Source: CANKHA01 sp035652315 (GTDB lineage Bacteria > Pseudomonadota > Alphaproteobacteria > Rhizobiales > Xanthobacteraceae). Taken from it: DNA of 6,031 bases. The notes below the pieces were generated by a model. The model worked only from the letters and a program-made list of their open reading frames with translations, ran no database searches and had not been told where the DNA came from. Of the stretch, positions 1 through 6,015 are shown piece by piece (position 1 is the stretch's first letter; the number at the start of each line of letters is the position of its first letter). The position numbers and the translations under genes were made by a program. The stretch lies in the NCBI GenBank assembly GCA_035652315.1, contig DASREA010000037.1:1-6031 (forward strand), given 5' to 3'.

Positions 1-77
<77 letters not shown>

Positions 78-120
78 TCAATTCCTGCGAAGCCGGCCAG
101 CGAGAGACCAAAAATGCCAA

Positions 121-140
121 GCGCGGGACCCCTCCCGCGC
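121..140 (-). repeat. Perfect 8-bp hairpin in the tRNA leader
   Basis: GCGCGGGA (121-128) and TCCCGCGC (133-140) are perfect inverted repeats around a 4-nt loop. On the minus strand the hairpin is followed by TTGGCATTTTT, ending about 30 nt before the tRNA, so it has the shape of a weak terminator or a processing structure within the pre-tRNA leader. On the plus strand no T-run follows, so it is unlikely to terminate transcription in that direction. A second small palindrome, AGCGTA-C-TACGCT (154-166), lies just upstream. Confidence 0.4.
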
Positions 141-169
141 CGAACTCCTAGCCAGCGTACTACGCTGTT

Positions 170-198
170 TATGTAGCAAGCGTCGCCGGCGATGGGAA
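170..198 (-). promoter_or_regulatory. Possible sigma70-type promoter for the tRNA
   Basis: On the minus strand TTCCCA (complement of 193-198) is followed after exactly 17 nt by TACATA (complement of 170-175). Each hexamer matches four of six consensus positions. Transcription would start near 163, giving a leader of about 85 nt before the tRNA. No better pair was found by eye between here and the tRNA. The match is modest and the assignment tentative. Confidence 0.3.
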
Positions 199-536
199 GG
201 GCATAGCGAGCTTCCGGGACGACAACGCGTTCATGGCGCGAGGCGTTGAAAGCACAGGTTCCTCCCGCCCGGCGCGGCCCCGCCTTTTTGCCGCCGGCGG
301 CCGGGAAAAGCGCCGGTTAATGCGGCCAAGATTACGAAAGATTCATGCGTGGCGCCCGGGCCGCACGCTCAAGTTTTGTTACATTGCCCTTCCCAAGCTA
401 CCGACCTTTGTCGTATGCGTAGCGCCGCCGGACGGGGCCGAATGGCCCCTTCCCTCGCCGTTCCAGCGGGGCCAGGCGGCCAATCCTAAGCATCGTCGGG
501 GGCCCCGCGAGGGCAGTCTAGGGAATGTGATTAGTC

Positions 537-2060
537 ATGGTCGATGTGATTTTCAGTGCGCTCTACGGGCTAGTGACGACACCGCACACGCTGGGGCTGA
601 TGTTCCTCGGCGTATTTTTTGGTCTCCTCGTCGGCGTCGTGCCGGGCATCGGCGGCCGGCTCTCGATCGCACTCGCCATTCCTTTCATTTTCGGCATGGA
701 CATGGTTTCCGGCGCTGTCTTCCTGCTGACCATGCACGCCACCAACGGCACCAGCGGACAGATTTCCAGCATCATGTTCGGCGTGCCTGGTGACGGCGAC
801 GACGCGGCGACCATTCTCGACGGCTATCCGATGGCCAAGAAAGGCGAGGCCGGCCGCGCCTTGGGCGCGAGCGTCACGGCTTCCGGCGTCGGCGGCCTGT
901 TTGGCGCCTTTGTCTTCGCGATCATGATTCCGGTGCTCGAGCCGGTTGTCATGGCCTTCAGCCCCGCCGAATTTTTCCTCCTGGCGCTGCTCGGCATTAC
1001 CTTCATCGCCTTTCTTGCCGGAGGCGGACAAATCTTCCGCGGCATCATCGTCGGACTCTTCGGCATGCTGCTGTCGACCATCGGCACCGATCCCTATACG
1101 GGCACGCCGCGCTTTGCCGGCGACATGCTGTTTCTGTGGGACGGCCTCAGCCTTGTCACCGCCGTGCTCGCCATGTTCGCGATTCCGGAAATGATTTCGC
1201 TCGCGGTGCGCGGCGGCTCGATCTCCGCGGTATCGAAGGAACAGGCGAAATTCTCCTACCGCCAGCTTTTCGAAGGCGTGCTGCAGGTGCCGAAGCATTG
1301 GTGGCTGGCGCTGCGCTGCTCGGCGATCGGCGCGCTGGTCGGCATGGTGCCCGGCCTCGGCAGCAATACCGCCGCCTGGCTCGCCTATGGTCACGCGGTG
1401 CAAAGTTCGAAGACGCCCGAGCGCTTCGGCCATGGGGCGATCGAGGGGGTGATGGCGCCGGAATTCAGCAGCAACGCGCGTGAGGGCGGATCGCTGCTGC
1501 CGACGCTGTTCTTCGGTATTCCCGGCAGTTCGGGCATGGCGGTGCTGATGGGCGCCTTCATCATTCTCGGCATTCAGCCGGGCCCCGCGATGCTCACCAC
1601 CAATCTTCATCTCACCTGGACGCTGATTTGGGCGCTGGTGATCGGCAACCTGATCGCCGTCTGCTTTCTGATGTTCATCATGCGCTGGGCCGCGACACTC
1701 ACATTCGTCAACGGCGCAATGCTCGTTCCCTTCATCGTCGTCGTCGCCGTGGTTGGCTCCTATGTCAATGAAGGCCAATGGGAAAACCTCATCGTGCTGC
1801 TCATGCTCAGCATCGTGGGCTACGGGCTGCTGCGCTTCAACTGGCCCCGTGCTCCCTTTGTCATCGGCTTGGTCCTGGGCAGGATCTCCGAGGAATCCCT
1901 ACATAAAGCGCTTGGCCTCTGGGGCTTGAGCTTTTTCACGCGGCCTTTGTCCATGATCCTGGTCGGGATGATCGCGGCAACGATTGCTTTCGCGATCTAC
2001 CGCAACATGCAGTCATCCAAGTCGGCGAAGGCTTTTGAACCGGTGGGAGTTGCGCAATGA
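537..2060 (+). CDS. tctA: TctA family large membrane subunit of a tripartite tricarboxylate transporter
   Basis: This 507-residue, very hydrophobic protein is a full-length TctA, the large permease subunit of TTT secondary importers. Such subunits use an ion gradient with a TctC receptor to import carboxylates across the inner membrane. The family's internal duplication is visible. The first half has VVPGIGG (34-40), a variant loop TNGTSGQISSIMFGVPG (69-85) and DGYPMAKKGEAGRALG (95-110). The second half has MVPGLGSNTAAWLAYG (270-285), GAIEGVMAPEFSSNA (300-314), LPTLFFGIPGSSG (321-333) and GIQPGP (345-350). Late motifs RAPFVIGLVLG (438-448) and FFTRP (466-470) are also typical. The ATG at 537 is the first start after an in-frame TGA at 528, with AGGGA 12 nt upstream. 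The first-half loop departs from the common YGG form, suggesting a diverged subgroup. It leads the operon and overlaps tctB by 4 nt. The substrate cannot be inferred. Confidence 0.95.
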   Translation: MVDVIFSALYGLVTTPHTLGLMFLGVFFGLLVGVVPGIGGRLSIALAIPFIFGMDMVSGAVFLLTMHATNGTSGQISSIMFGVPGDGDDAATILDGYPMAKKGEAGRALGASVTASGVGGLFGAFVFAIMIPVLEPVVMAFSPAEFFLLALLGITFIAFLAGGGQIFRGIIVGLFGMLLSTIGTDPYTGTPRFAGDMLFLWDGLSLVTAVLAMFAIPEMISLAVRGGSISAVSKEQAKFSYRQLFEGVLQVPKHWWLALRCSAIGALVGMVPGLGSNTAAWLAYGHAVQSSKTPERFGHGAIEGVMAPEFSSNAREGGSLLPTLFFGIPGSSGMAVLMGAFIILGIQPGPAMLTTNLHLTWTLIWALVIGNLIAVCFLMFIMRWAATLTFVNGAMLVPFIVVVAVVGSYVNEGQWENLIVLLMLSIVGYGLLRFNWPRAPFVIGLVLGRISEESLHKALGLWGLSFFTRPLSMILVGMIAATIAFAIYRNMQSSKSAKAFEPVGVAQ

Positions 2061-2635
2061 TCTCGGCGCTCTCGAAATTTTCGAACTCCTACATGACCTT
2101 GCTCTTGCTGGTCATCTTCGGAGCCATGGTCGCGATCGCGGCGCATTATCCGCCTGGCGCGCGATTCATGGTTTTTGTCGTCGGATTTCCGGCCATCGCC
2201 TTGTGCCTGTTGCAACTGTTCCTCGACGCGCGGGAACGCAGGCGCGGCACCGCGTCGTCATCCGGCGACGCCGAGATCCGCAGGGCCGAAGCGACAGCAT
2301 CGAAGGCTACCGGCCACGCGGTGCATTTCGACGCCGGCGCCGCTCTTGCGCCCGGTGCCGAAATCGATCCGCAGGAGCTGCTGCGCCGCGAGGCTATCAT
2401 CTGGGCTTACATCTTGGCTCTGATCATCGGCATCGTTCTGTTTGGTTTTCATCTGACGGTACCGGTGTTTCTTGCCCTTTTCCTGCGCCTGCGGGCGAAT
2501 GCAAGTTGGCTCGCCAGTTTGGGTTCGGCGGCGCTCGCGGCCTTTGTGCTCTTCTTTGCCTTCGAGCACGTACTGCAGATTTCGCTGCATTCAGGCTTCG
2601 TAACCGACTACATCATGAGTCTTGTGAGCGACTAA
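2057..2635 (+). CDS. tctB: TctB family small membrane subunit of the tripartite tricarboxylate transporter
   Basis: This 192-residue protein fits the small, poorly conserved TctB subunit that partners TctA. Hydrophobic segments lie at about 13-30 and 35-56, then about 113-146 (probably one long or two closely spaced helices) and 151-171. Between the first and second pairs is a charged, Ala-rich linker (about 57-110, with DARERRR at 57-63), longer than in many TctB proteins. The C-terminal stretch ALFLRLRANASWLASLG through FAFEHVLQISLHSG (140-180) matches the usual TctB ending, a helix followed by a FE-x-x-L-x-x-L-x-x-G pattern. The start codon overlaps the tctA stop (ATGA, 2057-2060), implying translational coupling, with GGGAG 7 nt upstream. 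Family assignment relies on position, length and topology more than on motifs. Confidence 0.9.
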   Translation: MISALSKFSNSYMTLLLLVIFGAMVAIAAHYPPGARFMVFVVGFPAIALCLLQLFLDARERRRGTASSSGDAEIRRAEATASKATGHAVHFDAGAALAPGAEIDPQELLRREAIIWAYILALIIGIVLFGFHLTVPVFLALFLRLRANASWLASLGSAALAAFVLFFAFEHVLQISLHSGFVTDYIMSLVSD

Positions 2636-2671
2636 ATGCCTTATTGAAGGCCGACGACTCATATGCCTATT

Positions 2672-2698
2672 TCAGCCTTTCCAAGGGCCACAGGCTGA
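2672..2698 (+). repeat. 7-bp inverted repeat between tctB and tctC
   Basis: TCAGCCT (2672-2678) and AGGCTGA (2692-2698) are perfect inverted repeats around a 13-nt loop, in the 116-nt gap between tctB and tctC. No T-run follows, so it is not a classical terminator. In the transcript it could protect the 5' end of a tctC-containing fragment, a known way for receptor genes to be expressed above their membrane partners, but that role is only inferred. Confidence 0.3.
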
Positions 2699-2751
2699 GT
2701 GTCCAGGCGGCGTCAGAAAATGAATGGCCCTGCGAATAAGGAGGAACTTGA

Positions 2752-4005
2752 ATGTTGAACATTCGAAAGTCCTTGGGCGCGCAAGCCGGCGCGGTCGTCG
2801 CCTTTGCGGCGGCAGGCGCCTTGGCGATGTGCCTCGGAACGCCGGCACAGGCGCAGAGCGGCGCCGATTTCTACAAGGGCAAGACGGTAACCTACATCGT
2901 CTCGACGGCTCCCGGCGGCGGCTATGACTTCTATGGCCGGCTCATCTCCCAATACATGCAGAAATATCTGCCGGGCTCCACCTTCGTGGTGAAGAATGTG
3001 CCGGGCGCCGGCCATTTGATCGGAGCCAACACCATCTATGCATCGAAGGCCGACGGCTTGACCATCGGCACCTTCAACACCGGCCTGATCTACAATCAGT
3101 TGATCCAAGCGGCGGGCGTGAAGTTCGATCTCACCAAGATGTCCTGGGTGGGCAAGGCCGCTTCGGAGCCGCGCGTGATTATGGTCGCGTCGCAGTCGCC
3201 GATCAAATCCTGGAAGGATTTGATGGCGCAGAAGGAGCCCGTCAATTTTGCCACATCCGGCGTCGGCAGTGCCAACTACGTCGAGATACATACGCTGAAG
3301 GAAATGCTGAAGATGCCGGTCAAGATCCTGACCGGCTACAACGGCAATGATGACGAGCTCGCCATGCGCCGCGGCGAAGTGACCGGCGGCATGGGCTCGC
3401 GATCGTCCTTCGACGAGTTCGTCAAGAATGGCTACGGCCGCTACATTGCGCAGATCGGCGGTAACGATAAGGACGTGCCGCAACTCGGAACCATGATCAC
3501 CGATCCGGATGCCAAGGCATTTCTTGCGCTCGTTGAGAGCCAAGGCGACATTGCCCGCCTGACCGCGGGCCCGCCCGGAATTCCGGCGGACCGTCTGGCG
3601 GCGCTGCAAGACGCCTTCCGCAAGGCGATGGCCGATCCGGAACTGCAAGATAAAGTTGCCAAACAGGGCCGTCCGCTCGACCCGAAGATCGGCGACGACG
3701 TCCTGAAACTGGTTCAGAGCGCGCTGCGGCAGAAGCCGGAAACCGTCGCGCTTCTCAAGGAGGCCATGGAGGCGAAAGCCCCGGCCGCCGAGATCAAGGG
3801 GACGCTCACGGCATATGACGGGCGCAAGGAGTTCAAACTCAAGGGCGCGGATGGCAAGGAATTTGCGGGCGAGATCTCCGGATCACGCACCACACTCACC
3901 GTCGACGGAAAGAAGGCTGACCGCGACGCGGTGAAGGTCGGCATGTCCTGCACCCTCACCACCGACCAAGGCGCAAAGGAAGCCAAGACCCTCGACTGCA
4001 AGTGA
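2752..4005 (+). CDS. tctC: TctC/Bug family periplasmic receptor with an extra C-terminal two-cysteine module
   Basis: This 417-residue exported receptor should capture the substrate in the periplasm and deliver it to TctAB. A signal peptide spans 1-34, with cleavage likely after AQA. The C27 in it is not a good lipobox, since Met precedes it. The binding-protein core runs from about 36 to 345: YKGKTVTYIV (41-50), APGGGYDFYGRL (53-64), PGAGHLIGAN (84-93), the ligand-loop stretch TSGVGSANY (168-176), MRRGEV (205-210), and the usual late helix GIPADRLAALQDAFRKAMADP (276-296). Ordinary TctC proteins end near 320-330 residues; here residues 347-417 form an added module ending GMSC (397-400) and LDCK (414-417). 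C400 and C416 are the only cysteines in the mature protein, so a disulfide is plausible. AAGGAGG (2738-2744), 7 nt before the ATG, is the strongest ribosome site in the window and fixes the start. The gene ends at its own terminator. Confidence 0.93.
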   Translation: MLNIRKSLGAQAGAVVAFAAAGALAMCLGTPAQAQSGADFYKGKTVTYIVSTAPGGGYDFYGRLISQYMQKYLPGSTFVVKNVPGAGHLIGANTIYASKADGLTIGTFNTGLIYNQLIQAAGVKFDLTKMSWVGKAASEPRVIMVASQSPIKSWKDLMAQKEPVNFATSGVGSANYVEIHTLKEMLKMPVKILTGYNGNDDELAMRRGEVTGGMGSRSSFDEFVKNGYGRYIAQIGGNDKDVPQLGTMITDPDAKAFLALVESQGDIARLTAGPPGIPADRLAALQDAFRKAMADPELQDKVAKQGRPLDPKIGDDVLKLVQSALRQKPETVALLKEAMEAKAPAAEIKGTLTAYDGRKEFKLKGADGKEFAGEISGSRTTLTVDGKKADRDAVKVGMSCTLTTDQGAKEAKTLDCK

Positions 4006-4016
4006 TCCAAAGATTG

Positions 4017-4050
4017 AAGAGGCCGGGATCTTTCCCGGCCTCTTTGCTAT
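4017..4050 (+). terminator. Rho-independent terminator after tctC
   Basis: AAGAGGCCGGGA (4017-4028) and TCCCGGCCTCTT (4033-4044) form a perfect 12-bp stem with a TCTT loop, starting 11 nt after the tctC stop. The descending arm ends in CTCTTTG, a short T-rich tail, and the A-rich start of the ascending arm gives it a partly bidirectional look. It should end most transcripts from the tctABC operon, so the second receptor gene would need readthrough or its own promoter. Confidence 0.82.
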
Positions 4051-4114
4051 CTGCTGGCCACCAGAAGCCAGCGACCTCAACGTCCCGCGGCCTATGAGCC
4101 GTTCATTTGTGTTC

Positions 4115-4134
4115 GGCGCCGCCATGGCGGCGCC
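4115..4134. promoter_or_regulatory. Perfect 20-bp palindrome just upstream of the second receptor gene
   Basis: Positions 4115-4134 read identically on both strands (GGCGCCGC-CATG-GCGGCGCC). The palindrome ends one base before the AAAGGGGGA ribosome site (4135-4143) of the next gene. As DNA it could be an operator for a dimeric regulator. As RNA it would fold into an 8-bp GC-only stem with a CATG loop that abuts, but does not cover, the Shine-Dalgarno. Which of these applies cannot be told from sequence. Confidence 0.45.
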
Positions 4135-4146
4135 AAAGGGGGACGA

Positions 4147-5379
4147 ATGCTCACAATCTCAAGAATTTCGGTGCGCGCCGTGGGCGTGCTGTCTGCCATC
4201 GGAATGACGGCTCTTCCCACTGCCGCTCAGACAGGCGCGGATTTTTACCGTGGCAAGACGGTCACCTACATAGTCGCCACGTCGGCGGGCGGCGGCTACG
4301 ACCTGTATGGCCGGCTCGTCGCTGAATACATGGCGAAGTATCTGCCGGGGTCCACCTTCGTGGTGAAGAATCTTCCCGGTGCCGGACATCTCGTCGGCAC
4401 CAATACGATCTACGCGTCCAAGCCGGACGGCCTGACCATCGGCACCTTCAATACCGGGCTGATTTATAACCAGCTGATCGGAATTCCGGGCGTGCGATTC
4501 GATCTGAAGAAGATGTCGTGGATCGGCAAGGCCGCTTCCGACCCGCGTGTCATCGTGATCGCAGCCAATTCCGGAATCAAAACGTTTGCCGACCTGAAGA
4601 ATCAAAAAAAGCCGGTCAATTTTTCCACCGCTGGAGTCGGCAGCGCCGCCTACGTCGAGACCACCGTGCTTCAGCACCTGCTCAGATTGCCGATACAAAT
4701 CCAGAGCGGCTATAATGGCAGCGACGATCAGCTCGCAATGCGGCGCGGCGAGATCATCGGCACCATTGCATCCCGCTCCTCGTGGCAGCAATACGTCGAC
4801 AGCGGCGTCGCACGCTTCGTCGCACAGATCGGCGGCTCGGAAAAAGACATTCCTCAACTTTCCACGCTGGTCAGCGACCCAACCGCCAAGGCGTTCATTG
4901 CACTGGTGCAGAGTCAGGGCGATCTTTCGCGCCTCACCGCCGGACCGCCTGATATTCCCGCCGACCGGCTCAAGGCGTTGCGTGACGCTTATACGCGAGC
5001 CATGGCCGACCCCGAGTTAAAGGCAAAGGTGGCCACGCTGGGCCGGCCACTGGAGCCGTTCACCGGAGAAGAGGTAGCGAGACGGATAGACGAAGCGCTC
5101 CATCAACCGTCGTCGACAATCGCGCTGTTGAAGCAAGCCATGGAGCAAAAGGCGCCGGTGCGCGAGGTCAAGGGAAAGATCGAATCGTTGAATGAAGGTA
5201 ATAAGCAAATCAACCTGGCGACGGATAGCGGCACCGTCAGCGGCGAGGTTTCGGGCTCGCGCACATCGCTAACCATTAACGGATCGCCCGGTAACCGCGC
5301 CGACCTCAAGACGGGAATGAGCTGTACGTTGAAAGTCGAAGAGGGTGCGACGGAAATCAAAAGCCTCGACTGCCGATAA
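4147..5379 (+). CDS. tctC: Second TctC/Bug family periplasmic receptor with the same C-terminal module
   Basis: This 410-residue protein is a tandem paralogue of the preceding receptor. Aligned by hand without gaps, the mature chains match at 234 of 382 positions: about 66% in the binding core, about 39% in the C-terminal tail. A short signal peptide (1-27) ends PTAA before Q28. Core motifs are in the same places: YRGKTVTYIV (34-43), AGGGYDLYGRL (47-57), PGAGHLVGTN (77-86), TAGVGSAAY (161-169), MRRGEI (198-203) and DIPADRLKALRDAYTRAMADP (269-289). Residues 340-410 carry the added module, with SGSRT (369-373), GMSC (390-393) and LDCR (407-410). C393 and C409 are again the only cysteines. The start is supported by AAGGGGGA, with AAGG ending 7 nt before the ATG. 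It probably shares the single TctAB pair or serves another one elsewhere. Differences in the ligand-facing region around 140-220 suggest altered specificity, which is inference. Confidence 0.92.
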   Translation: MLTISRISVRAVGVLSAIGMTALPTAAQTGADFYRGKTVTYIVATSAGGGYDLYGRLVAEYMAKYLPGSTFVVKNLPGAGHLVGTNTIYASKPDGLTIGTFNTGLIYNQLIGIPGVRFDLKKMSWIGKAASDPRVIVIAANSGIKTFADLKNQKKPVNFSTAGVGSAAYVETTVLQHLLRLPIQIQSGYNGSDDQLAMRRGEIIGTIASRSSWQQYVDSGVARFVAQIGGSEKDIPQLSTLVSDPTAKAFIALVQSQGDLSRLTAGPPDIPADRLKALRDAYTRAMADPELKAKVATLGRPLEPFTGEEVARRIDEALHQPSSTIALLKQAMEQKAPVREVKGKIESLNEGNKQINLATDSGTVSGEVSGSRTSLTINGSPGNRADLKTGMSCTLKVEEGATEIKSLDCR

Positions 5380-5450
5380 CATTGCTGTGTTCCGGCGCCA
5401 GCCGCCGAGTTCGGCCGGCCGGCGCGCGTGACCGATCAGAACGCCGTTGC

Positions 5451-5492
5451 ACTGCCCCCGCCAGTCAAACGCGATGCGCGCGACGGGGCAGT
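5451..5492 (+). terminator. Possible terminator-like stem after the second receptor gene
   Basis: ACTGCCCC (5451-5458) and GGGGCAGT (5485-5492) are perfect 8-bp inverted repeats, followed by CCTTTGTAAATT. The 26-nt loop is long and the T-tract poor, so this is only a candidate for the end of the tctC2 transcript, which otherwise has no clear terminator. Confidence 0.3.
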
Positions 5493-5518
5493 CCTTTGTA
5501 AATTCGAGGGAAGCCACC

Positions 5519-5559
5519 GCGGGCCGCGTGGGGCCCCGGACCGGCAAGAGGCGGCCCGC
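5519..5559. repeat. 9-bp GC-rich inverted repeat with internal GGGGCCCC
   Basis: GCGGGCCGC (5519-5527) and GCGGCCCGC (5551-5559) are perfect inverted repeats around a 23-nt loop that contains the palindrome GGGGCCCC (5530-5537). A T-rich stretch begins only about 10-20 nt downstream (5570-5585), too far for a standard terminator. It may be a weak terminator or a structured RNA end. Confidence 0.35.
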
Positions 5560-5713
5560 CTTAACGGTTATTCATCTTATTTTTTGGGGGCTTAGCGGCG
5601 GTTGACGGTGCGTTTTCCAGCTAGCCTTTTTCGTAGCAAAATGCAAAAATCCTTCGGCCAGCCCGGCTGGAAATATCCAGCAGGGCATAAGGCTCAATCC
5701 ATGGAGGGAGCAA

Positions 5714-5965
5714 ATGAAGAAGTCTGTTGTTGCGGTTCTCGCGGCTGGTTTCGCGGCTGCGGTGTTGGCTGGCCCGGCTCTTGCGGCGAAGGTCGACAAG
5801 GTTGACGCCAAGAGCATCACCATTGGCGGCAAGACCTACAAGACGTCCAACAAGCGCACGAAGGTCATGATCAACGGCGCGGCCGGCAAACTTGACGCGA
5901 TCAAGGTTGGCATGGACTGCACCGCGAAGGGCGGCGACGAGGCCAGCGAGATCGACTGCAAGTAA
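5714..5965 (+). CDS. Small secreted two-cysteine protein, free-standing form of the receptors' C-terminal module
   Basis: This 83-residue protein has a clear signal peptide: MKKS start, hydrophobic Ala/Val-rich core, and cleavage after PALA (21-24). The mature chain is about 59 residues, Lys-rich and probably periplasmic. I do not recognise a named family. It aligns with the tails of both upstream receptors. SNKRTKVMINGAAGKLDAIK (45-64) followed by VGMDCT (65-70) lines up without gaps with SGSRT...KVGMSCT of the first receptor (11 identities in the 25 positions ending at the first cysteine, DA-x-KVGM-x-CT being the strongest run). The chain ends SEIDCK (78-83) like LDCK/LDCR. C69 and C82 are its only cysteines. 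GGAGG (5703-5707), 6 nt before the ATG, supports the start. A strong terminator follows 21 nt after the stop, so it looks like a single-gene unit. Short alternating polar/apolar segments suggest a small beta fold. Its function is unknown. Confidence 0.88.
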   Translation: MKKSVVAVLAAGFAAAVLAGPALAAKVDKVDAKSITIGGKTYKTSNKRTKVMINGAAGKLDAIKVGMDCTAKGGDEASEIDCK

Positions 5966-5986
5966 GTCGTTTTCAATAACGAAGCG

Positions 5987-6015
5987 GAGCCGGACCTCGC
6001 GTCCGGCTCTTTTTT
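5987..6015 (+). terminator. Strong Rho-independent terminator after the small secreted-protein gene
   Basis: GAGCCGGAC (5987-5995) and GTCCGGCTC (6001-6009) form a perfect 9-bp stem with a CTCGC loop, followed directly by six T residues (6010-6015). It lies 21 nt after the stop codon and is the most canonical terminator in the window. Confidence 0.93.

Larger units (their letters stand above)
78..536. other. Intergenic region between tRNA(fMet) and tctA
   Basis: No credible gene is visible in this 459-bp stretch. Open frames crossing it give Arg/Pro-rich translations without domains. It must hold the divergent control signals for the tRNA and the transporter operon. Toward tctA it contains GGGGCC-GAAT-GGCCCC (434-449, 6-bp stem) and an 8-bp inverted repeat GCGGGGCC (466-473) / GGCCCCGC (501-508) with a 27-nt loop; these arms could also cross-pair. 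A very weak promoter-like pair on the plus strand is TTGTTA (376-381), 17 nt, TACCGA (399-404). I would not rely on it. Confidence 0.5.
5380..5713. other. Intergenic region between the second receptor and the small secreted-protein gene
   Basis: No gene is visible in these 334 bp. The first 180 nt are very GC-rich with several inverted repeats; the last 140 nt are more A/T-rich (TTATTTTTTGGGG near 5578-5590) and presumably hold the promoter of the small gene. A -35-like TTGACG lies at 5602-5607, but no convincing -10 hexamer follows at 16-18 nt, so no promoter is called. A small GC palindrome, CCAGCC-C-GGCTGG (5658-5670), lies in the likely leader. Confidence 0.5.

Noticed and set aside
233..793. 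186-residue plus-strand open frame running from the intergenic region into tctA
   Set aside because: The translation is Arg/Pro/His-rich without domains and overlaps the tctA start in another frame. No good ribosome site precedes it.
570..1778. 402-residue open frame on the minus strand inside tctA
   Set aside because: It is antisense to a gene with clear TctA motifs. Its translation is a His/Glu/Arg/Asp-rich low-complexity sequence with no domain, the usual shadow of a GC-rich gene.
1984..2739. 251-residue plus-strand open frame across tctB
   Set aside because: It covers tctB in another frame, is Arg-rich and has no recognisable feature, whereas tctB is translationally coupled to tctA and has proper membrane segments.
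2821..2841. Possible lipoprotein signal at C27 of the first receptor
   Set aside because: The residue before the cysteine is Met, which does not fit a lipobox. A good signal peptidase I site (AQA) follows a few residues later, and the paralogue has no cysteine there.
2713..3648. 311-residue open frame on the minus strand inside the first receptor gene
   Set aside because: It lies opposite a well-supported receptor with a strong ribosome site. The translation shows no motif, signal or membrane pattern. A similar shadow (4159-4857) lies opposite the second receptor, as expected from shared coding sequence.
4605..4611. A-AAA-AAG slippery heptamer in frame in the second receptor gene, like the dnaX frameshift site
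   Set aside because: A -1 shift would add about 35 Arg-rich residues and stop near 4715, truncating the receptor mid-domain. The first receptor lacks the heptamer at the same place, so a programmed role is not supported.
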